Shown one piece after another: positions 6,973 to 14,325 of a stretch of DNA of 14,891 bases. Position 1 is the stretch's first letter. The number at the start of each line of letters is the position of its first letter. Below the pieces are notes generated by a model. The model was not told the origin of the DNA. It saw only the letters and a program-made list of their open reading frames with translations, and searched no databases. Position numbers and translations under genes: made by a program. Origin of the DNA: Pseudomonas_S sp047607345 (GTDB lineage: Bacteria; Pseudomonadota; Gammaproteobacteria; Xanthomonadales; Xanthomonadaceae). The stretch is from the NCBI GenBank assembly GCA_047607345.1, contig JASGDF010000202.1, positions 1-14,891 of the forward strand, given 5' to 3'.

Positions 6973-8013
6973 ATGAGTAGCCGCGCACCGGCACGGCCGC
7001 GTCGCGGCGCCGGCCGGGTCACCCTGGACACGGTGGCCGCCGCCGCCGGGGTCTCGGCGATCACGGTGTCGCGCTTCTTCAACCGTCCCCAGCGGCTGTC
7101 GGCGGCGACCCGCGAACGCATCGCCGCGGCGGTCGAACAGCTCGGCTATGTGCCCAACCAGGTGGCCGGCGGCCTGGCCTCCGCGCGCGGGCGGATCGCC
7201 GGCATGGTGGTGCCGAACATCTCTGGGCCGATCTTCGCCGGCACCATCCAGGCCTTCAACGAGACCCTGGACGCGCACGGCTACCAGTCGCTGCTGGCCT
7301 CCAGCTACTTCTCGCTGGAGGCCGAGGAGCGCGCGGTGCGCGCCTTCCTCGGCTGGAACCCGGCCGGACTGGTGCTGACCAGCCGCGTCCACAGCACCGC
7401 GACCGAGAGGCTGATCGCCAGCGCGCGGATCCCGGTGATCGAGGCCTGGGAATACGCACCGGAGCGCGCCAGCCCGCAGGTCGGCTTCAGCCATCGCCAG
7501 GTCGGCATCGACGCGGTCACGCACCTGCTCGCGCAGGGCCACCGCCGCATTGCCTTCGTCCACAACAGCATCGCCGGGGACTACAGCGCGCGCCAGCGCG
7601 CCGACGGCTACAGCGCGGCGATGCTGGCGGCGGGCCTGCAACCGCGGCTGTTCACCCCGACCCCCAGCGCACCGTTCGAGGCCGGCCGGCAGGCCATGCA
7701 GGAACTGATGGCGCGCGCGCCACGGCCCCAGGCGATCGTGTTCGCCAACGACAACCTCGCCGCCGGCGGCCTGCTGGCCGGGGTCCGCGCCGGCCTGCGC
7801 ATCCCGGAGGACTGCGCGGTGTTCGGCTTCGGCGACTACCCGTTCGCCGAGCTGCTGCTGCCCAGCCTGACCACGATCCGGCCGCCGGCCCGCGAGATCG
7901 GCGAGCACGCCGCGCAGCTGCTGCTGGAAGCGGCCGGCGCTCTGCCCCCCGAACCGGCACCACGCCCGCCGATCAAGCTGGAATGCCGGCTGGTGCGGCG
8001 GGAGAGCGCGTAG
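6973..8013 (+). CDS. LacI/GalR-family transcriptional regulator, GntR (gluconate repressor)-like
   Basis: A 346-residue one-component regulator. Residues 15-62 form the LacI helix-turn-helix (VTLDTVAAAAGVSAITVSRFF), followed by the hinge YVPNQVAGGLASARG with Leu68 in the position that inserts into the operator centre. Residues about 74-340 form the periplasmic-binding-protein-like effector domain; IAGMVVPNISGPIFAGTIQ, HGYQSLLA, GWNPAGLVLTSR, HRRIAFVHN and IVFANDNLAAGG are typical, and the pattern resembles the E. coli GntR/IdnR branch. It is transcribed away from the receptor operon with a perfect palindrome between them, so it probably represses that operon and perhaps itself. GntR-like members bind sugar acids, but the effector here is unknown. 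No clear Shine-Dalgarno is seen before the ATG. Confidence 0.92.
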   Translation: MSSRAPARPRRGAGRVTLDTVAAAAGVSAITVSRFFNRPQRLSAATRERIAAAVEQLGYVPNQVAGGLASARGRIAGMVVPNISGPIFAGTIQAFNETLDAHGYQSLLASSYFSLEAEERAVRAFLGWNPAGLVLTSRVHSTATERLIASARIPVIEAWEYAPERASPQVGFSHRQVGIDAVTHLLAQGHRRIAFVHNSIAGDYSARQRADGYSAAMLAAGLQPRLFTPTPSAPFEAGRQAMQELMARAPRPQAIVFANDNLAAGGLLAGVRAGLRIPEDCAVFGFGDYPFAELLLPSLTTIRPPAREIGEHAAQLLLEAAGALPPEPAPRPPIKLECRLVRRESA

Positions 8014-8153
8014 GGCACTTCACCGTCATCTCCACCGATGCACCCGCTCCGCGGAAGCCCGCATGCATGCCCGACGCTGATGCGCAGATCTCATCAACGG
8101 CTGCTGTCTGGCGGACCATGCCGTCCCTGCGACCGGCAGCGCCCCCACCAACC
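8014..8153. other. Intergenic region upstream of the fecI promoter
   Basis: No gene is supported here. It contains a perfect 10-bp palindrome GCATGCATGC (8061-8070) and a TGATG/CATCA dyad with 9-base spacing (8078-8096). Neither matches an operator I can name. No stem followed by a T-run is present, so I see no intrinsic terminator after the lacI-like gene. Small frames crossing the region overlap the end of the regulator and look non-coding. Confidence 0.5.
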
Positions 8154-8182
8154 TTGGTAATCGCACCACAACCTGACATAAT
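8154..8182 (+). promoter_or_regulatory. Sigma-70-type promoter for the fecI-like gene
   Basis: TTGGTA (8154-8159, 4 of 6 to the -35 consensus) and CATAAT (8177-8182, 5 of 6 to the -10 consensus) are separated by exactly 17 bp in an AT-richer patch. Transcription would start near 8189, about 75 bases before the sigma-factor ATG, and inside the Fur-like box, so iron-loaded Fur would block it. Confidence 0.6.
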
Positions 8183-8197
8183 CGATAACAATTCTCA
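8183..8197. promoter_or_regulatory. Fur-box-like operator before the fecI-like gene
   Basis: CGATAACAATTCTCA matches 11 of 14 defined positions of the 7-1-7 Fur motif TGATAATnATTATCA. A weaker second register six bases upstream (9 of 14) overlaps it, as is common for Fur sites. It begins directly after the predicted -10 box and covers the predicted start point. This predicts derepression of fecI, fecR and probably the receptor on iron starvation. Confidence 0.65.
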
Positions 8198-8263
8198 TTT
8201 CTATTAAAATCCAAATCGCCTCCCCAGAACGGCAAACACGTCGCCATTCGGACATCCACACCC

Positions 8264-8758
8264 ATGCAGGCCCGCCACGACACCCTCGGCACGCTCTACC
8301 GCGACCATCAGCCCTGGCTGCGCAACTGGCTGGCCGGGCGCCTGGGCTGCCGCGAGGTGGCCGCCGACCTCGCCCAGGACACCTTCGCGCGGCTGCTGTT
8401 CAACCGCGACCTGTCCGGCCTGCACGAACCGCGCGCGTTCCTGACCACCGTCGCCAAGGGCCTGCTCGCCAACTGGTACCGGCGGCAGTCGCTCGAACGC
8501 GCCTACCTGGAGAGCCTGGCCGCGCTGCCGGAAGGCTGCATGCCTTCGGCCGAGCAGCAGGTGTTGGTGCGCGAGGCACTGAACCAGATCGACGCGATGC
8601 TCGACGGCCTCCCCGCACAGGCCCGGCGCGTGTTCCTGCTCTCCCAGCTCGACGGCCTGGGTTATGCCGAGATCGCCGGGCAGTTGGGCATCTCGCTGAG
8701 CACGGTCAAGCGCCACATGAAGCGCGCCTTCCTCGGCTGTCTGGCCCATGCGCCCTGA
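8264..8758 (+). CDS. fecI: FecI-like ECF RNA polymerase sigma factor (iron-starvation type)
   Basis: A 164-residue extracytoplasmic-function sigma factor. Region 2 occupies about residues 8-75, with LYRDHQPWLRNWLAGRLG, AADLAQDTFARLL and the FecI-typical EPRAFLTTVAKGLLANWYRR. Region 4 spans about 105-158 with the helix-turn-helix YAEIAGQLGISLSTVKRHMKRAF. It would direct RNA polymerase to the receptor gene two genes downstream when its partner FecR relays a signal. Its own transcription is probably controlled by the Fur-like box at 8183-8197. It overlaps fecR by 11 bp. The symbol denotes type, not orthology to the E. coli citrate system. Confidence 0.93.
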   Translation: MQARHDTLGTLYRDHQPWLRNWLAGRLGCREVAADLAQDTFARLLFNRDLSGLHEPRAFLTTVAKGLLANWYRRQSLERAYLESLAALPEGCMPSAEQQVLVREALNQIDAMLDGLPAQARRVFLLSQLDGLGYAEIAGQLGISLSTVKRHMKRAFLGCLAHAP

Positions 8759-9737
8759 CGCCGCTGCCGGCGAGCGCCCGCTCGACCCGCACGCGCTCGA
8801 ACAGGCCGCCGACTGGCTGCTGCGCCTGAGCGACCGCACCGTTAGCGACGCCGATCGCGACGCCTGCGAGCGCTGGCGTCGCCAGGACCCGGAACACGCG
8901 CGCGCCTGGGTCAGGGCCGAGCGCCTGCTCGGCCTGCTCGCCACGGTGCCGGCCGCAGTCGCACGGCCGGTGCTGGACCGGCCCGCGCGACTGGACCGGC
9001 GGGCCGCGGTCAAACACCTGGGCGCGCTGGCGCTGCTCGCCCCGAGCGGCTGGCTGGCCTGGCGGCTCTGGGACCAGGCCGCCTGGGACGCCACCTTGCG
9101 CACCGCTGTCGGCGAGCGCCGGCACGCGCGCCTGCCCGACGGCAGCAGCATCGAACTGGACACCGGCAGCGTCCTCGACATCGCCTTCGGCGCACAGCAG
9201 CGCCTGTTGCGGGTACGCGAAGGCCAGGCGCTGTTCACCACCGCCCCGGACCCGCAGCGTCCGGCGCGTCCATTCCGTGTCGCCACCGCGCACGGGCGGA
9301 TGCAGGCACTGGGCACGCGCTTCAGCGTGCGGGTCGAGCCGACGCACACGCAGTTGGCGGTGCTGGAAGGCGCGGTGCAGGTCGAACCCGACGGCCAGGC
9401 CGGGCATGCACGCCGGATCGACACCGGCCAGCAGGTCTGGTTCGACCGGCACGGGTTCGGTCCGGTGCAGGACGCCGACGCACGCGCCATCGCCTGGCAT
9501 CGTGGCATGTTCGCCGCCGACGCCCTGCCGCTCGGCCAGTTGCTGGAAGAACTGGCGCGCTACCGTCGCGGAGTGCTGCGCTGCGACCCCGCGGTGGCGT
9601 CGCTGCCGGTCTCCGGTGCCTTCCCGCTGGACGATACCGACCGCAGCCTGGCGATGCTGGCAGCGACCTATCCGATCACGGTCGAACGCCGCGCCGGCGG
9701 CTGGTGGACCACGGTGGTCGCCCGCCGCGATCCCTGA
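8748..9737 (+). CDS. fecR: FecR-like inner-membrane anti-sigma / sigma regulator
   Basis: A 329-residue single-pass regulator that carries the signal from the receptor to the sigma factor. The N-terminal cytoplasmic part (about 10-60) shows the DUF4880 pattern (ALEQAADWLLRLSD, ACERWRRQDPEHARAW). A twin arginine at 84-85 (LDRRAAVKHLG) precedes one hydrophobic segment at about 88-106, fitting reports that FecR proteins can use the Tat route. The periplasmic FecR domain follows (GERRHARLPDGSSIELDTGS, RLLRVREGQALFTT, RPFRVATAHGRMQALGTRFSVR, LAVLEGAVQV). The C-terminal part (about 255-325, LPLGQLLEELARYRRGVLRCD) looks like the STN-type domain that meets the receptor signalling domain. Very GC-rich; one sampled 60-base line is 78% GC. 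Confidence 0.92.
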   Translation: MRPDAAAGERPLDPHALEQAADWLLRLSDRTVSDADRDACERWRRQDPEHARAWVRAERLLGLLATVPAAVARPVLDRPARLDRRAAVKHLGALALLAPSGWLAWRLWDQAAWDATLRTAVGERRHARLPDGSSIELDTGSVLDIAFGAQQRLLRVREGQALFTTAPDPQRPARPFRVATAHGRMQALGTRFSVRVEPTHTQLAVLEGAVQVEPDGQAGHARRIDTGQQVWFDRHGFGPVQDADARAIAWHRGMFAADALPLGQLLEELARYRRGVLRCDPAVASLPVSGAFPLDDTDRSLAMLAATYPITVERRAGGWWTTVVARRDP

Positions 9738-9757
9738 TCGCCTGCGGCAGGAACCCG

Positions 9758-9784
9758 CTGACACTTTTTCCGATCTCGCGTGGC
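9758..9784 (+). promoter_or_regulatory. Possible ECF (FecI-type) promoter for the receptor
   Basis: The 86-bp gap between fecR and the receptor contains CTGACACTTTTTCCGATCTC followed by GCGTGGC. A T-run and a downstream CGT-like element is the general look of the region between fecR and receptor genes in such loci, and a separate FecI-dependent promoter is expected here. I cannot match a firm consensus, so this is weak. Confidence 0.25.
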
Positions 9785-9823
9785 AAAGGGGATGACATCC
9801 CACTACCACCGAGCGTCCACCCG

Positions 9824-12592
9824 ATGCGCCGACTCAACCGTCCCCTCCGCGCCAGCCTGCTGGCCGCTGCCCTGGCCGCTATCTCCCTGGCCGCCGTCGC
9901 CGCCCCAGCCGCTGCCCGGGAAACCACGATCGACCTGCCCGCCGGTCCGCTCGGCCACTCGCTCGGCACCTTCGCCAGCCAGCGCGGCATCGCGCTGTCG
10001 TTCGACCCGGCGCTGACCGCCGGACTGCAGGCACCCGCGCTGCGCGGCGAGGTCGGCGACCGCGAAGGTCTGCAGCGCCTACTGGCGGGCTCCGGCTTGC
10101 GCCTGCTTGAGCGCGCCGATGGCAGCTATACGCTGGAGAGGGCGCCGGCAACCGGCGTGGTCGCGCTTTCGCCGTTGCGGATCGGCGCACAGCGCAGTTT
10201 TCCGTACTCGGAAGGCATGGTGCTGGACCAGACCTATATCGAGGACACCAACAAGGGCAATGGCGACCTCGCCACCCTGCTGCGCATCAACCCGGCCGTG
10301 CAGTTCAGCGAAACCGCGCGCACCTCGCGCAACGGCGGCGAAATCCGACCGGCCGACATCAGCATCAACGGCGCGCCGTTCTACCAGAACGCGTTCCTGC
10401 TCGACGGCATCAACGTCAACAACGACATCGACCCGACCTTCGACAATCCCAACCACTACGCCGACGTGCCCAGCCAGTCGCAGGGCATCGCCATCGATAC
10501 CGACCTGCTGGAAAGCGTGACCGTCTACGACAGCAACGTGCCCGTCGCCATCGGTGGCTTTACCGGCGGCGTGGTCGATGCGCAGATGCGCAAGGCCGGC
10601 GACGGCGTCCACGGCAAGGTGTGGTTCCGGATGGCCCGTTCGGCGTGGGACGAGGTGCTGGTCCCCGAAGGTCAGGCCACCACCTACGAACAATCGGCCA
10701 CCTATGCCTACCAGCCGAATTACGACAAGTACAAGCTCGGCGTGATGCTGGAAGGCCGCACCGCTTCCGGCATCGGCCTGATCGGCACCGTCACCCGTAC
10801 CCGCTCGGAAATTCCGCTGCGCGGCTACACCTCCGGCAGCATCAGCGACACCGATGCCAACACCAAGACACAGACCCGCGAGAACACCGCTGCCACCCTC
10901 AAGGTAGACTGGAACAACGGCGAAGGGCTGACGCTGGGCGCGAACCTTGTTTACGCGCCGACCGAGGATCGCTACTTCATCCAGAACGCCAAGAACGCCT
11001 GGTTCGACCTCAAGCAGGGCGGCCCGGTGCTGAGCCTGCGCGCCGATGTCGAACGCGATGTGTGGACGTTCAACAACACGCTCAGTTACAGCGACCTGGA
11101 AAGCTCGCGCCGCAGCCAGGTGGATTACTGGAAGGCATGGGCCAAGTCCGAAGCCTACGACTGGGGCGTGAACAACAGCAGTTTCGAAGGCAGCTGGGGC
11201 AACGTCGACCAGCACGACCGCAAGCTCGGCTACCGTTTCGAGGCCAGCCGCGAGAGCTTCGACTGGGGCCAGACCCGCCACACCCTGCAATTCGGCGCGT
11301 CCTACCAGCACCGCAAGGCCAACTACAAGCGCCTCAACAACCACTACAGCTACCTGCAACCTTACGCCACCACCAGCTGTACGCTCAGCGACGGCACGCT
11401 GGACAGCGACAGCTGCTCGCTGTCCCCGGTACTGACCACCACCGGCAACCTGGTGGCCGGCAGCGGCCAGTATTTTCGCCGCCTGACCATCTATCAAGAA
11501 GGTGAATTCACCGTCAGTGGCGACGAATGGGCCGGCTGGATGCAGGACGACATCCGCATCGGCAACTGGAACCTCCGCCCCGGCGTGCGCGCGGAGGACG
11601 ACAGCATCTGGAACAAGACCACGCTGTCCCCGCGCCTGGCGGCCTCGTGGGACATCCTCGGCACCCGCGACTCGGTGCTGACTGCCGGCGTCAACCGCTA
11701 CTACGGGCGCAACTTCTTCAGCTACCTGCTGCGCGAAGGCCGCGAACGGCTGACCCTGGTCAAGACCCGCACCAGCAGCAGCACCTCGTGGGACGACGTG
11801 ACCGGCACCACCTCCACCTCGACCAACCGTCTTTCCGATATCGACATCCCCTACACCAACGAGTGGACAATCGGCTTCGACCAGCACTGGAAGGGTTGGG
11901 ATTTCAGCCTGAAATACGTCAACCGCGACAACCGCGACGAAGTGCTGCGTCAGTATGTGCGCAGCAACGATGGCACGGGCTACTACTCCACCAGCGTCTA
12001 CGAGTACGTCAACAAGGGTCGCAGCCAAAGCAAGATCTACACGCTGAGCGCCAGCCCGACCGAATCGCTGGACTGGGGCCGCAGCCATACCAAGGTGCAG
12101 TTCGCCTTCGACTACTCCGACGTGCACCGCAACTACACTGACTACCAGACCAGCTGGAGCGATTCCGATGACGAGCTGGTGTTGTACAAGGGCAATGCGG
12201 TATGGCTGTACGATCTGCCGGCCACCGACTTCGCCCGCAAGTGGACCGCGCGCCTGTCCACCCAGACCCGCCTGCCGTTGTGGCGCGGCGAATTCCTGTG
12301 GAGCAACTTCCTGCGCTACCGCGCCGGCTTCCGTGACATCGTTGAAACCGGCAGCGCCGACTACAACGGTGAAACCCTGGCCGTTTACAGCGACAGGAAC
12401 TACCCGCGTGCGTTCACCTTCGACACCACCCTCGAATACACGCTGGACTTGCCGCGCCAGCAGCAGGCCTATGTCCGGCTCGAAGCCAGCAACGTACTGA
12501 ACCGTTCCAACAAGATCAGCGGAACCACCAGCAGTTCGGCGTACTACGAGACCGGACGCAGCTACTGGCTGGAGTTGGGCTACAAGTTCTGA
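9824..12592 (+). CDS. TonB-dependent receptor with N-terminal signalling (STN) domain
   Basis: Outer-membrane transducer of 922 residues that would both import a ligand and signal through FecR to FecI. The ATG at 9824 begins a clean signal peptide (MRRLNRPLRA, then a long Ala/Leu core, cleavage near AAARE at 32). Residues about 33-105 form the STN domain (IDLPAGPLGHSLGTFASQRGI, LAGSGLRLLERADGSYTLER). The plug spans about 125-260 (GDLATLLRINPAVQFSE, PADISINGAPFYQNAFLLDG, LLESVTVYDSNVPVAIGGFTGGVV). A barrel follows and ends in YKF. Cys519 and Cys531 lie close together in a likely surface loop and may form a disulfide. The frame is open 40 codons upstream into fecR, but those codons lack signal character. 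GC is lower (about 60-62% in two sampled lines) than in its neighbours. The ligand is unknown; the Fur-like box points to an iron or related metal chelate. Confidence 0.92.
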   Translation: MRRLNRPLRASLLAAALAAISLAAVAAPAAARETTIDLPAGPLGHSLGTFASQRGIALSFDPALTAGLQAPALRGEVGDREGLQRLLAGSGLRLLERADGSYTLERAPATGVVALSPLRIGAQRSFPYSEGMVLDQTYIEDTNKGNGDLATLLRINPAVQFSETARTSRNGGEIRPADISINGAPFYQNAFLLDGINVNNDIDPTFDNPNHYADVPSQSQGIAIDTDLLESVTVYDSNVPVAIGGFTGGVVDAQMRKAGDGVHGKVWFRMARSAWDEVLVPEGQATTYEQSATYAYQPNYDKYKLGVMLEGRTASGIGLIGTVTRTRSEIPLRGYTSGSISDTDANTKTQTRENTAATLKVDWNNGEGLTLGANLVYAPTEDRYFIQNAKNAWFDLKQGGPVLSLRADVERDVWTFNNTLSYSDLESSRRSQVDYWKAWAKSEAYDWGVNNSSFEGSWGNVDQHDRKLGYRFEASRESFDWGQTRHTLQFGASYQHRKANYKRLNNHYSYLQPYATTSCTLSDGTLDSDSCSLSPVLTTTGNLVAGSGQYFRRLTIYQEGEFTVSGDEWAGWMQDDIRIGNWNLRPGVRAEDDSIWNKTTLSPRLAASWDILGTRDSVLTAGVNRYYGRNFFSYLLREGRERLTLVKTRTSSSTSWDDVTGTTSTSTNRLSDIDIPYTNEWTIGFDQHWKGWDFSLKYVNRDNRDEVLRQYVRSNDGTGYYSTSVYEYVNKGRSQSKIYTLSASPTESLDWGRSHTKVQFAFDYSDVHRNYTDYQTSWSDSDDELVLYKGNAVWLYDLPATDFARKWTARLSTQTRLPLWRGEFLWSNFLRYRAGFRDIVETGSADYNGETLAVYSDRNYPRAFTFDTTLEYTLDLPRQQQAYVRLEASNVLNRSNKISGTTSSSAYYETGRSYWLELGYKF

Positions 12593-12600
12593 GCCAAGCA

Positions 12601-12635
12601 CGGGCGGGGACGGCAGCGTTCCCGCCCGCGTTTTT
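12601..12635 (+). terminator. Intrinsic terminator after the STN receptor gene
   Basis: CGGGCGGGGACG (12601-12612) and CGTTCCCGCCCG (12617-12628) form a 12-bp stem with one G-U pair and a 4-base GCAG loop. Five T residues follow at 12631-12635. It starts 8 bases after the receptor stop and separates the receptor from the next unit, unless read-through is regulated. Confidence 0.85.
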
Positions 12636-12657
12636 CCCCGTCCCGGAAGGCCATCCC

Positions 12658-12957
12658 ATGAACGCATCCGTTACCGTGTGCAGCCGACTCGCCAGCCCCG
12701 CCAATAAACTGGTGTGGTCGCCCTTGGTGGTCCTCGCGCTGCAAATGCTGCTCCTACCGCTTTTGGCGCTGTTCCGGAACAAGCCTCACACCAGCAATGC
12801 CTTCGCTTTCGGCAGCCTGTCGCTGACCGCTATCGGGCTGCTGGCAGGGCTGGCGGCGTTGCCGTTCGCCAACCGGATCTGGTGGCCGCTGCGACTGCTG
12901 CTGGTTCCGGCCTGGCTGGTGGTGGCGCGCTTTTCAATGATCGCCAGCGGATTCTGA
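12658..12957 (+). CDS. Small three-helix inner-membrane protein, unknown function
   Basis: A 99-residue protein of a family I do not recognise. Three hydrophobic segments are clear: about residues 19-41 (LVWSPLVVLALQMLLLPLLAL), 50-68 (GSLSLTAIGLLAGLAALPF) and 73-92 (rich in W, L and V). The short loop between the first two is polar (RNKPHTSN). A GGAAGG Shine-Dalgarno (12645-12650) lies seven bases before the ATG. It follows a strong terminator and precedes the di-haem peroxidase gene by 37 bp, so it probably starts that unit. It could be a membrane partner of the peroxidase; no sequence motif shows this. Confidence 0.75.
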   Translation: MNASVTVCSRLASPANKLVWSPLVVLALQMLLLPLLALFRNKPHTSNAFAFGSLSLTAIGLLAGLAALPFANRIWWPLRLLLVPAWLVVARFSMIASGF

Positions 12958-12994
12958 AGCCGCTGGCGCATATCCCCCCCTTGTCCGTCGCCTG

Positions 12995-14164
12995 ATGCCC
13001 CGTCTTTCGCCCCGGTCACGTCGACTGCTCGGCGGCCTGTTGTTGCTGTCGTTCGGCTTGCCGCTGCATCTCGCACCAGCGCAAACAAGCGACTCCGCTG
13101 ATGCGCCGCCGCTGGAACAATGCCGCCAGCGCATCGCACCCAGTGCCCCCAGTATCGACTTCGACTGTCTGCGCCGGGTCTATGCGCTGCCGAGCGGGCA
13201 ATGGCCCGCGCCGCAGATCGACGACGGCGTGGAATGGCAGGAACTCGCACCGCTGCCGGAGCATCCGCCGGAACCGGCCGATAACCCCGGTACGCCGGAA
13301 AAGATCGCGCTGGGCAAGAAGCTGTTCGAAGACCCGCGCCTGTCGCGTTCCGGGCAGATCGCCTGCGCCAGCTGCCACGACCGCCAGCTCGGCTGGGGCG
13401 ACGGCCGCAGCGTGTCGTTCGGCCACGACCGCCAGGCCGGCACCCGCAACGCGATGAGCGTGGCGATGGCAGCCTACGCACATCCGCTGTTCTGGGATGG
13501 CCGCGCCGTCACGCTGGAGGAACAGGCCGCGTTCCCGATCCAGGACTCGAAGGAAATGGCCTTCACCACGAAAGAGCTGGAGCGACGCCTGAACCGTAGC
13601 CAGGACTATCCGGCCGAATTCGCCCGCGTGTTCGGCGACGACACGATCACGATGCGCGAGGTCGGCAAGGCCATCGCCGCCTACGAGCGCACACTGGTAC
13701 CCCGTTTCAACCGATTCGACCGCTTTCTCGAAGGCCGGCGCGACCTGCTGACCGACCAGCAACTGTGGGGCCTGCACCTGTTCCGCACGCACGCGCGCTG
13801 CATGAATTGCCACAGCGGGCCGACGCTGACCGACAACCGTTTCCACAACCTCGGCCTGCATTTCTACGGCCGCAGCAAGCAGGATCTCGGACGCTATGGC
13901 GTCACCGGCGACCCGGCCGACAGCGGCAAGTTCCGCACGCCTACCCTGCGCAACGTGGGCAAGACCGGGCCGTGGATGCACAACGGCGCATTCCCGGTGC
14001 TGCGTGGCGTGGTCAACATGTACAACGTCGGCATGCCCCGTCCCGAGCCGACACCCGCTCAGCGCGATGATCCGCTGTTCCCGCAACCCGATCCGCTGCT
14101 GCAGCCCCTGGATCTGCACCGCACCGAACTGGAGGCGATCACCGCCTTCCTGGAGAGCCTCTAG
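12995..14164 (+). CDS. Di-haem c-type cytochrome peroxidase, MauG/CcpA family
   Basis: A periplasmic di-haem protein of 389 residues. Residues 1 to about 30 form a Sec signal peptide (RSRRLLGGLLLLSFGLPLHLAPAQ). Two CxxCH haem-attachment motifs are present: CASCH at 124-128 and CMNCH at 269-273. Other family marks are ALGKKLFEDPRLSRSGQIAC, FWDGRA at 166-171, PIQDSKEMAF, GKAIAAYERTLV and the C-terminal FRTPTLRNVGKTGPWMHNGAF at 313-333. Classical CcpA enzymes reduce hydrogen peroxide; MauG and MbnH types oxidise protein residues. I cannot decide which from the motifs alone. An N-terminal region of about 70 mature residues before the first haem domain carries Cys43 and Cys58, outside the haem motifs, which could form a disulfide. 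No good Shine-Dalgarno precedes the ATG. Context is an iron-type TonB receptor locus. Confidence 0.92.
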   Translation: MPRLSPRSRRLLGGLLLLSFGLPLHLAPAQTSDSADAPPLEQCRQRIAPSAPSIDFDCLRRVYALPSGQWPAPQIDDGVEWQELAPLPEHPPEPADNPGTPEKIALGKKLFEDPRLSRSGQIACASCHDRQLGWGDGRSVSFGHDRQAGTRNAMSVAMAAYAHPLFWDGRAVTLEEQAAFPIQDSKEMAFTTKELERRLNRSQDYPAEFARVFGDDTITMREVGKAIAAYERTLVPRFNRFDRFLEGRRDLLTDQQLWGLHLFRTHARCMNCHSGPTLTDNRFHNLGLHFYGRSKQDLGRYGVTGDPADSGKFRTPTLRNVGKTGPWMHNGAFPVLRGVVNMYNVGMPRPEPTPAQRDDPLFPQPDPLLQPLDLHRTELEAITAFLESL

Positions 14165-14314
14165 ATGATGAAAAGCACCCTCTGTTACATCGCCCTGCTA
14201 TCGTTCGCCTGCCAGAGCCTGTTCAACTATTTTGCATTCGGCCGGCCAGTGACCAACGAGAAGATCTTCGTGGCCCTGCTGTTCATCGCAACGATGATCT
14301 TCTGCAAAAAATAG
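14165..14314 (+). CDS. 49-residue membrane mini-protein
   Basis: A 49-codon ORF whose ATG directly abuts the TAG of the peroxidase gene (14162-14164), with a second ATG as the next codon. A GGAGAG site at 14152-14157, inside the end of the peroxidase gene, gives usable spacing. The peptide begins MMKSTLCYIALLSFACQSLF and has two hydrophobic stretches (about residues 5-25 and 34-47), split by a polar FGRPVTNEK turn, ending in CKK. This fits a small two-helix hairpin in the inner membrane. It has three cysteines. I do not recognise the family. Abutment suggests translation coupled to the peroxidase. Confidence 0.6.
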   Translation: MMKSTLCYIALLSFACQSLFNYFAFGRPVTNEKIFVALLFIATMIFCKK

Positions 14315-14325
14315 CGCGCTGTCGC

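Noticed and set aside
8061..8070. 10-bp palindrome GCATGCATGC as an operator
   Set aside because: It is perfect but short, does not extend outward, lies about 90 bp upstream of the predicted -35, and matches no motif I can name.
7983..8207. 74-codon plus-strand frame between the lacI-like gene and the fecI promoter
   Set aside because: It begins inside the regulator gene, runs over the promoter and Fur-like box, and has no domain or ribosome site of note.
8204..9508. Minus-strand frames opposite fecI and fecR
   Set aside because: They are antisense to genes with clear sigma-factor and FecR motifs, and give Arg/Ser/Ala-rich products.
9704..9823. N-terminal extension of the STN receptor overlapping fecR
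   Set aside because: The 40 added codons lack signal-peptide character, whereas the ATG at 9824 starts a textbook signal peptide.
10079..12667. 862-codon minus-strand open frame opposite the STN receptor
   Set aside because: Same reason: the translation is Val/Ala/Gly-rich without recognisable motifs, while the plus-strand product has STN, plug and barrel features.
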